Both the position numbers and the translations under genes were made by a program. Shown in pieces: positions 59,061 through 64,000 of a stretch of DNA of 64,000 bases (position 1 is its first letter; every line of letters begins with the position of its first letter). Under the pieces are notes generated by a model, which ran no database searches, was not told the DNA's origin, and saw only the letters and a program-made list of their open reading frames with translations. The DNA comes from Alphaproteobacteria bacterium UBA3760 (GTDB lineage: Bacteria > Pseudomonadota > Alphaproteobacteria > Rs-D84), in the NCBI GenBank assembly GCA_002371155.1, contig DFGC01000005.1, forward strand, positions 74,046 to 138,045. Reading direction: 5' to 3'.

Positions 59061-59132
59061 TTTTGCAAATTACCCCGTCTGGTTCGTTTCACTCACCATC
59101 CACCCCTTCTTTGTGAAAGAAGGGGACGTCCG
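59061..59132 (+). repeat. Left 72-bp terminal inverted repeat of DUF559 element
   Basis: These 72 bases are the reverse complement of 59610-59681 with a single mismatch (GACGTCC against GACATCC). The arm contains its own hairpin, CCCCTTCTTT-GTG-AAAGAAGGGG (59103-59125). Confidence 0.9.
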
Positions 59133-59202
59133 AGAATATATGTTGTCGCCCAGGATAATAAAAATGATTGCAAATTTACATGGTTTTGATATTTTTTTCA
59201 AT

Positions 59203-59574
59203 ATGAAATTACCACACAATAAATCTTTATATGGTTTGGCGCGCAATTTGCGAAATAACGGAACAAAAACAGAGGCAATTTTGTGGCGATATTTGAAAAA
59301 GAAAAATGGATATGGTTATCAATTTCATCGTCAGAAAAATATTGGTCAATATATAGTCGATTTTTATTGTTCTGAATTGGCTTTGGTTATAGAAGTTGAC
59401 GGTAATTCGCACGATAATAAATATGAATATGATAAAAAACGTGATGAATATTTAAAAGATTTAGGATTGTTGGTATTACATATTGAAAGTTCGGATGTGA
59501 TTTTTTGTATTGATAAAGTATTATATGCAATCGAATCGTATATGGAATATCAAATAAATAATCTAAAAAAATAA
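59203..59574 (+). CDS. DUF559 (PD-(D/E)XK / Vsr-like) nuclease-like protein
   Basis: The 123-residue protein matches DUF559: LYGLARNLRNNGTKTEAILWRYLKKK, GYQFHRQKNIGQYIVDFYCSELALVIEVDGNSHD, and YDKKRDEYLKDLGLLVLHI. The E-V-D-G after a hydrophobic strand and the preceding F-x-R-Q-x-P/N-I are the expected core of this restriction-endonuclease-like fold (D of VDFYC and E of VIEVDG). ATG 59203 gives the usual family N-terminus; an open frame extends upstream to a GTG inside the left arm. No strong ribosome site is seen. It is the only gene between the inverted repeats. Confidence 0.88.
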   Translation: MKLPHNKSLYGLARNLRNNGTKTEAILWRYLKKKNGYGYQFHRQKNIGQYIVDFYCSELALVIEVDGNSHDNKYEYDKKRDEYLKDLGLLVLHIESSDVIFCIDKVLYAIESYMEYQINNLKK

Positions 59575-59609
59575 TCATAAATTTATATTCTGGGCGAAAC
59601 GGTTTAAAC

Positions 59610-59681
59610 CGGATGTCCCCTTCTTTCACAAAGAAGGGGTGGATGGTGAGTGAAACGAACCAGACGGGGTAATTTGCAAAA
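59610..59681 (-). repeat. Right 72-bp terminal inverted repeat of DUF559 element
   Basis: Reverse complement of 59061-59132 with one mismatch. It begins 35 bases after the DUF559 stop codon and could also serve as its transcription terminator through the internal CCCCTTCTTT / AAAGAAGGGG hairpin. Confidence 0.9.
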
Positions 59682-59714
59682 TTAAAAATACCATTTTGTT
59701 ATGTGGGGGGATTG

Positions 59715-59723
59715 TGGTATAAT
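59715..59723 (+). promoter_or_regulatory. Extended -10 promoter for the OmpA-like gene
   Basis: TGGTATAAT, 29 bases before the ATG at 59753, with GAGAGGGA in between. Confidence 0.65.
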
Positions 59724-59752
59724 GTCTGTATTGAAATGCGAGAGGGATTTTA

Positions 59753-60760
59753 ATGTTGAAAAAGATTTTTTTATGTGTGTTTTCGGTGATGGTATTCGCA
59801 ATGTCGGGCGCGTATGCGGCGGAGATTGATCCGCGGAAGTATTGTGTCCTCCCGATGGTTGGGGTTAAATATGGTGTTGATACCAATGTAAGACCGAATA
59901 TTAAAGCCGATTATGTGATTTATTTTGATAATAATAAAAGTGATATTCCGGGAGATTGTAAAAATGCGGTAGGTGATATGGTTGCGGGGTTAGAGGCCGA
60001 GGCGCAAAATATCGAAACGGTGTTGTTGTTTGGTTCAACGGATTCAACGGGTGGGGCGATGCATAATGCCAAATTGGGTCAGGCACGCGTCAATACGGTT
60101 GCAAAATTGTTAAAAGATAAAGGTATTGCAACATGCGAATATGATGAAACAGGTAAAAATACGTTAAATCGTTGTGCGCGGATTAGTATCGGTGAATCGT
60201 TATATGCGGCGGTTGGGAGTAATAATGAGTCAAATAACATAGATCGTGCGGTGTTTATGTTTGTGATTTATAAAGGGGATGTTTGTGATAAGGCGACATT
60301 GAATACATTAAATGCGTTGATTGAAAAAACGGAGGGTGATATTAAAACAAATTTGCAAGAAGCCCAAAAAACATGTGGCGCAGAAAATCAATTATTATTG
60401 CGGTCAGGGCGTGAACAAATTATGTCGGCGATAAATGCGGCGGTTGAAAAATATCCAGATTTGGCTAAATTTGTTGATGCGAATATTTCGATAAAAATAC
60501 TGGTCCAAAATATTGAAAATTCGCGTCAAAGTTTGGCGTCGGATGCGTCGGTGTGGAAAACCGCAGATGGTAAATTTAATGTTGCGCGTTTGGCGTCTGA
60601 TTCAATCGCGGGTGTTGTGTTGGGAACCGCCGGTGGAATTATTACATCGAATGTCGTTAAAAAGAATCAAATTAAACGCGGATTCGATGATGTTATGTGC
60701 ACTGTGGGCGGTCAATCGGTTGCCGATTGGGGCGATGAATTTCGTGTTGGTATCAGGTAA
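59753..60760 (+). CDS. OmpA-like secreted protein with conserved C-terminal domain
   Basis: A 335-residue protein with a signal peptide (cleavage after AYA, residue ~22). An OmpA_C-like domain (residues ~51-173) has VIYFDNNKSDI, LLFGSTDSTGGAMHNAKLGQARVNTVAKLL and NNIDRAVFMFVIY, with the peptidoglycan-binding Asp/Arg pattern roughly kept. A helical region (180-260) follows, then a C-terminal domain (265-335) 51/71 identical by hand alignment to that of 43367-44242. That domain holds a Gly-rich hydrophobic helix (SIAGVVLGTAGGIITSN) and a conserved Cys. It could anchor an envelope protein to peptidoglycan. The next gene follows by 18 bases. Confidence 0.82.
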   Translation: MLKKIFLCVFSVMVFAMSGAYAAEIDPRKYCVLPMVGVKYGVDTNVRPNIKADYVIYFDNNKSDIPGDCKNAVGDMVAGLEAEAQNIETVLLFGSTDSTGGAMHNAKLGQARVNTVAKLLKDKGIATCEYDETGKNTLNRCARISIGESLYAAVGSNNESNNIDRAVFMFVIYKGDVCDKATLNTLNALIEKTEGDIKTNLQEAQKTCGAENQLLLRSGREQIMSAINAAVEKYPDLAKFVDANISIKILVQNIENSRQSLASDASVWKTADGKFNVARLASDSIAGVVLGTAGGIITSNVVKKNQIKRGFDDVMCTVGGQSVADWGDEFRVGIR

Positions 60761-60778
60761 AATATAGGGGCATGCGTT

Positions 60779-61567
60779 ATGAAAAAAATGATTTTTGTTT
60801 TGGCGATAATGTTGATGTCTGGGGCGGTTGGGGCCGCGGAACGCGGGGCGGCGCAACGCGTTGCAATTTCGCCACGCACAACCGTCACAACGGCGTTTAT
60901 TACACAACAATCCAGTCTGAAATGGGATAAACCAAATCTGGGGACAAATGGTGTTGTCGCGGCAGAATCGGATGATGAAATAAATCGCGATGCGGAACGG
61001 TTGGCATGTATTTCTAATAATATCGGGGTTGGTAATACTTTTGTTTGGGCGTCAAAATACAGCAATACATCAAATTATTCAACCATGGTCGAAGATACCG
61101 AAAATCCGGAAAATAATGTTTGCTGGGTGCGGGTTGAACTGCGTTCGAATGACGCAAAAATCGATTTGTCGGATGTGCCGGGAAAATATTTCCAAATGGG
61201 AACGAATATTGAATGTGGGGCTTGGGCGGATGCCAATATGATTGAAAAAAGAATTTTGGATGCGAAAAAATCTGCGCGCACATGGGCAACGGTCGCCGGC
61301 AGTGTCGGTGGCGCGGGAATCGGTGTGGGGGCCATGGAATTGTTCGGAAACAAATTGATTGGTGGCGCGGTTCAGGGTCAAAAGGGTATGAGCGAGGATG
61401 AATTGTTTGTTTTGCAATTGAAAGAATTAAAAACATCTGATAATACCCGATATAATGAAATTGTTGCGACATTGAAAGCATTGAAAACCGCGTGTGATAG
61501 TGCGAGTGGTAATGCCGATTGCGCAAAAATACATTATAATGATATTTTGACTGGGATTGAAAAATAG
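60779..61567 (+). CDS. Secreted protein with glycine-zipper-like segment
   Basis: A 262-residue protein with a signal peptide (cleavage after VGA, residue ~20). The first 150 mature residues contain three Cys and Trp-containing strands (CISNNIGVGNTFVW, NNVCWVRVEL, IECGAWADANMIEKRI). A Gly-rich hydrophobic stretch (TWATVAGSVGGAGIGVGAM, residues ~173-191) and a helical tail with two Cys follow. It is reminiscent of, but not alignable to, the Gly-rich part of the neighbouring protein. Probably an envelope protein in the same operon. Function is unknown. Confidence 0.75.
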   Translation: MKKMIFVLAIMLMSGAVGAAERGAAQRVAISPRTTVTTAFITQQSSLKWDKPNLGTNGVVAAESDDEINRDAERLACISNNIGVGNTFVWASKYSNTSNYSTMVEDTENPENNVCWVRVELRSNDAKIDLSDVPGKYFQMGTNIECGAWADANMIEKRILDAKKSARTWATVAGSVGGAGIGVGAMELFGNKLIGGAVQGQKGMSEDELFVLQLKELKTSDNTRYNEIVATLKALKTACDSASGNADCAKIHYNDILTGIEK

Positions 61568-61574
61568 ATAATGT

Positions 61575-61770
61575 GAGCAGGTTGGTATTTTATACCAACT
61601 GGATTCCGGCATGCGCCGGAATGACGACGGTTGAGAGCAGGTTGGTATTTCATACCAAACTAGTTCCGGCATGCATGGGGGCGACGATGGTCGAGAGCAG
61701 GTTGGTATTTCATACCAACTGGATTCCGGCATGCGCCGGAATGACGATAGCCGAGAGCCGTATTTCATAA
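61575..61770 (+). repeat. 60-bp tandem array of double-hairpin repeats (three units plus a fragment)
   Basis: Units start at 61575, 61635 and 61695 with an exact 60-base period, and a partial fourth starts at 61755. Units 1 and 3 have hairpin 1 (TTGGTAT / ATACCAA), TGGAT, hairpin 2 (TCCGGC-ATGC-GCCGGA) and ATGACG. Unit 2 is decayed in hairpin 2. The same architecture occurs at 887-934 and 967-1009. Confidence 0.9.
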
Positions 61771-61774
61771 AAAA

Positions 61775-61806
61775 AACAAGTTGTTTTTGCAACTTGTTTT
61801 TTTGTT
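61775..61806. terminator. Terminator near lptB end
   Basis: AACAAGTTG (61775-61783) pairs with CAACTTGTT (61790-61798), with A runs before and T runs after; it can act on both strands. Confidence 0.85.
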
Positions 61807-61809
61807 TTT

Positions 61810-62538
61810 TTACATTTTGAAATCTTGCCCCAGATATACCCGTTTTACCGTATCATCGGCGGTGATTTCTTGGGCGGTGCCATGTTTTAATATCATGCCG
61901 TCGTGTAAAACATAACTGCGGTCGGTGATGCCCAATGTTTCGCGAACATTATGATCGGTTATAATAACCCCCAGTCCGCGGTCCTTTAACTGGGATACCA
62001 ATGAACGAATTTCGTTCACCGCGATTGGGTCAATGCCGGCAAATGGTTCGTCCAACAATATAAATTTTGGGTCGTTTGCCAATGCACGCGCAATTTCAAC
62101 ACGACGACGTTCGCCCCCCGACAGGGCGGTTGCCGGACTGTTGCGCAGGCGGGTTATGGAAAATTCGTCCAATAATGCGTCTAATTTTTTTTGTCGCATG
62201 GATTTGTCGGGTTCGACAACCTCGAGTATTGCCATGATATTTTGTTCAACGGTCAAACCACGAAAAACACTGTTTTCCTGGGGCAGGTATCCAATGTGCA
62301 ACCGCGCCCGTTGCCAAAATGGCAGGTGTGTTATATCCTGGGAATTTAGAAATATTTGTCCCGATGTCGCGTTTAACTGGCCCGTTATGCAATAAAATGC
62401 CGTTGTTTTGCCCGCACCGTTTGGCCCCAATAAACCAACCGATTCGCCTTGGCGGGCAATCATGGATATGTCGCGCAAAACCGTGCGTTTGCCATAATTT
62501 TTTGATAAATGTTCAATACGTAATACAGATTGCTTCAT
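61810..62538 (-). CDS. lptB: LPS export ABC transporter ATP-binding protein LptB
   Basis: A 242-residue ATPase with Walker A GPNGAGKTT, Q-loop GYLPQENSVFRGLTVEQNI (diagnostic for LptB), ABC signature LSGGERRR, Walker B FILLDEPFAGIDP and H-loop ITDHNVRE. It powers LPS extraction with LptF and LptG (lptG at 18584). Its ATG overlaps the lptC stop by 4 bases. Confidence 0.97.
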   Translation of the reverse strand: MKQSVLRIEHLSKNYGKRTVLRDISMIARQGESVGLLGPNGAGKTTAFYCITGQLNATSGQIFLNSQDITHLPFWQRARLHIGYLPQENSVFRGLTVEQNIMAILEVVEPDKSMRQKKLDALLDEFSITRLRNSPATALSGGERRRVEIARALANDPKFILLDEPFAGIDPIAVNEIRSLVSQLKDRGLGVIITDHNVRETLGITDRSYVLHDGMILKHGTAQEITADDTVKRVYLGQDFKM

Positions 62539-63014
62539 AATTTTATCACCATTTCCGAAGTTGTTATTTTGTCGCCGTTACTGGAATCAACATGAACATT
62601 GCCAATCAGTCGTATGTTGCGTTTCGATTGGTTGTATTCAGCCGTATTTGCGCGAATATTGTCAGTTATATTTTTGCCGTTTTCTTGGCGGACAATCGTG
62701 CCACGAATCGTGTCCAGATATATTACATCTGGATTTGAATATTCTTGGTGGCCCGATTTCGCATACAATGTGAACGGTTGACCGTTGCGGTCAAACCCAG
62801 AAAAATTTGCGTCCGTCATTTTGAATTGGTTGCTGGCAATATCAATCATATTTATTGCCGATATTGGTGTCCATAATAATTGTCGCGTGAACACCGCACC
62901 CGCCGCCAATGCCGCAACCATAACCAATCCCCACCCAGTAAATAAAAATTGCCACAGTCGGGTCAAACGACGGTGCTTTTTGAAAATAATAAAATTTCTG
63001 TTATCGGATGCCAT
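62535..63014 (-). CDS. lptC: LPS export protein LptC
   Basis: A 159-residue bitopic protein with a basic cytoplasmic start, one helix (GWGLVMVAALAAGAVFT) and a periplasmic beta-jellyroll with FKMTDANFSGFDRNGQPFTLYAKSG and VDSSNGDKITTSEM. It receives LPS from LptB2FG and passes it to LptA. ATG 63012-63014 is chosen. A start 21 bases upstream is possible. Neither has a clear ribosome site. It forms an operon with lptB. No lptA is seen in the window. Confidence 0.92.
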   Translation of the reverse strand: MASDNRNFIIFKKHRRLTRLWQFLFTGWGLVMVAALAAGAVFTRQLLWTPISAINMIDIASNQFKMTDANFSGFDRNGQPFTLYAKSGHQEYSNPDVIYLDTIRGTIVRQENGKNITDNIRANTAEYNQSKRNIRLIGNVHVDSSNGDKITTSEMVIKL

Positions 63015-63077
63015 ACGATTATGTTGCCACACCATAAATAAAAAAGCAATTTTTATATTTATTATGCTGTTTTTTTG

Positions 63078-63086
63078 TGATATAAT
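63078..63086 (+). promoter_or_regulatory. Extended -10 promoter for the gene at 63100
   Basis: TGATATAAT, with an ATG only 13 bases after it, so the leader would be about 6 bases. Confidence 0.55.
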
Positions 63087-63099
63087 TACCCCAAGAGAG

Positions 63100-63912
63100 A
63101 TGAGAAAATATTTTGCGTTTTTTATAGCCGCAATTGTGTGCGTCGCCGGTTTTGGTGCGATGGCGGCTGAATTTCAAGTCAAAAAATCATCAAGTGTTAA
63201 AAAGCAAGAACAATCGGGATTGGAAAGTGTGACGTCAAATTCTTTGTTGCCGGGGGTGGTGAATTTGGTGACAAATGTTGCCGCGTTAAATAAACAACAA
63301 AAAGAATTAAATGCCGAATGTGCGCCAACGCAATCTGAATTGAACTGGGTCAATAATATGGTCAAAGAATATGCCAAAATTGGCGAGGTCAGTGCCGAAG
63401 AAATGCTGAAAATGGTTGGTGATGAAAAGTGCGAGTCTGGCGACAGTTTTGAATATTCGGTGCAAAACAGCCTGCGTTCCAATTTTGCCCCGTGTGTTGA
63501 TGTGTTTGATTCACTAACCGAAACTAGCATGATTTGGTATGGATATCCCAAGGCGTCCAAGGCGGAATACTGTGCCGATGGCATGGCGGTATGTAATGCG
63601 TCAAAAAAGAAAACATATTCCAACATTTACAAAATTTTTGGCGCGATTGATTTTACCGATGTTGACTATACCGCGGACGAGGCCAACATGTATGTCAAAT
63701 TTATGGAAAAAACCGAAAAGTGTGCGCCTGAAAAAATCAGTGCTCGCAATCGCGAAGCATACAAAAACTTTTTAACATCGACCATTTCCAATGCCGGGCA
63801 ATCAACCAACACCGGTGCCGTTTTAGATGCCATTGGCGGCATGGTTGGCAATTCCGGTTTGGGGGGTGTGTCTAATCTGGCCCCGACCGTCATCCAATTT
63901 TTAGATAAATAA
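63100..63912 (+). CDS. Secreted Cys-containing protein of unknown function
   Basis: A 270-residue protein with a signal peptide (MRKYFAFFIAAIVCVAGFGAMAA, cleavage near residue 22-23). The mature part is helical with six or seven cysteines spread through it (AECAPTQ, EKCESG, APCVDV, EYCADGMAVC, EKCAPE), which could form disulfides, and ends in a Gly/Asn-rich stretch and FLDK. The frame is open well upstream but overlaps lptC, so ATG 63100 is taken. I recognise no family. The segment after its stop forms nested inverted repeats with the window end. Confidence 0.75.
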   Translation: MRKYFAFFIAAIVCVAGFGAMAAEFQVKKSSSVKKQEQSGLESVTSNSLLPGVVNLVTNVAALNKQQKELNAECAPTQSELNWVNNMVKEYAKIGEVSAEEMLKMVGDEKCESGDSFEYSVQNSLRSNFAPCVDVFDSLTETSMIWYGYPKASKAEYCADGMAVCNASKKKTYSNIYKIFGAIDFTDVDYTADEANMYVKFMEKTEKCAPEKISARNREAYKNFLTSTISNAGQSTNTGAVLDAIGGMVGNSGLGGVSNLAPTVIQFLDK

Positions 63913-64000
63913 TGGGCATCTGCTGGGTATTCGCTCGCTCATGTAGCGGGTTGTACACTTCACTCGCGAATACCGGCGCATCTGCCACATTATTTATCTA
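63902..64000. repeat. Nested inverted/direct repeats at the right window edge
   Basis: Outer arms TAGATAAATAATG (63902-63914) and its exact complement at 63988-64000; an 8-bp direct repeat GCATCTGC (63916-63923 and 63978-63985); inner arms GGTATTCGC (63926-63934) and GCGAATACC (63966-63974). The outer left arm includes the last codons of the gene ending at 63912. The structure may continue past the edge. Confidence 0.7.

Larger units (their letters stand above)
59061..59681 (+). mobile_element. 621-bp putative element: inverted repeats flanking a DUF559 gene
   Basis: Two 72-bp inverted arms (one mismatch) enclose a single gene for a DUF559 nuclease-like protein, and the element starts inside the T tract of the tRNA-Lys duplicate terminator. 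No transposase is present and I find no clear target-site duplication. It could be a non-autonomous mobile unit or a selfish nuclease cassette. Near-identity of the arms suggests recent insertion or selection on the arms. Confidence 0.7.

Noticed and set aside
59061..59681. Insertion sequence with transposase
   Set aside because: The arms look like terminal inverted repeats, but the enclosed protein is a DUF559 nuclease-like fold without DDE, DEDD or HUH transposase motifs, so I do not call it an IS.
61575..61770. Possible CRISPR array
   Set aside because: Repeats are contiguous with a 60-base period and there are no unique spacers; no cas genes nearby. It is a tandem palindromic repeat.

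Overview
The window is an AT-rich bacterial chromosome segment that looks alphaproteobacterial, probably from a small-genome, host-associated lineage (lineage is an inference). The signs are a MucR/Ros-type regulator, a DUF721/DciA-like protein, secB divergent from mltA, an endonuclease-type MutL (DQHA-x2-E-x4-E) with no MutH in view, TrmB, an lptG/lptC/lptB set, and a YajC-SecD-SecF operon. Genes are tightly packed, with many 1-4 base overlaps. Promoters often carry an extended -10 (TGnTATAAT).

Layout. 1-1231: a gene cut by the left edge, then an intergenic patch of palindromic repeats. 1232-5664: dciA-like, mltA, secB, an MFS transporter, recA. 5723-11723: six glycosyltransferase genes in mixed orientation (surface polysaccharide). 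11784-17578: typA, two unknown genes behind a near-consensus promoter, serS, trxB, a J-domain protein. 17575-19642: xerD, a 42-residue membrane peptide and lptG. 19749-25594: greA, mutL, an unknown secreted protein, yajC-secD-secF. 25633-32053: a catalytically degenerate S41 protease homologue, a PAP2 phosphatase, ftsK and two outer-membrane barrels. 32082-37507: rarA, a zinc-less MucR homologue, a membrane protein with a GH24-lysozyme-like domain plus TPRs, and a YbeY-Lnt fusion. 37504-39577: a compact minus-strand operon of four poorly known genes (membrane protein, weak HNH-like protein, SUKH-like protein, ribbon-helix-helix protein). 39620-47583: an unknown gene, trmB, gltX, a hemolysin-III-family protein, a Cys-rich secreted protein, a TGS-less thrS, a 46-residue lipoprotein, a SPOR protein and tatA. 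47648-58678: an unknown secreted protein under a start-sequestering hairpin, a zinc-less DksA, trxA, sufS-sufT-sufE, ftsL-ftsI, recJ, nrnA, lolA, tatB-tatC and an NlpD-like lipoprotein. 58745-59681: tRNA-Lys(CTT) with a 43-bp duplication of its 3' end, then a DUF559 nuclease-like gene flanked by 72-bp inverted repeats. 59753-64000: an OmpA-like protein and other secreted unknowns, a 60-bp tandem palindromic array, lptB-lptC, and a nested inverted repeat at the right edge.

The functional theme is envelope biogenesis: lipoprotein maturation and transport (Lnt, LolA), LPS transport (LptB/C/G), protein export (SecB, YajC, SecDF, TatABC), peptidoglycan remodelling and division (MltA, FtsL, FtsI, FtsK, SPOR, NlpD). 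Informational genes (RecA, MutL, RecJ, RarA, XerD, aminoacyl-tRNA synthetases) are mixed in. The items most worth a second look are the DUF559 inverted-repeat element beside the tRNA, the YbeY-Lnt fusion, the lysozyme-TPR protein, a C-terminal domain shared by two otherwise different secreted proteins, the four-gene operon at 37504-39577, and the covarying double-hairpin repeats.
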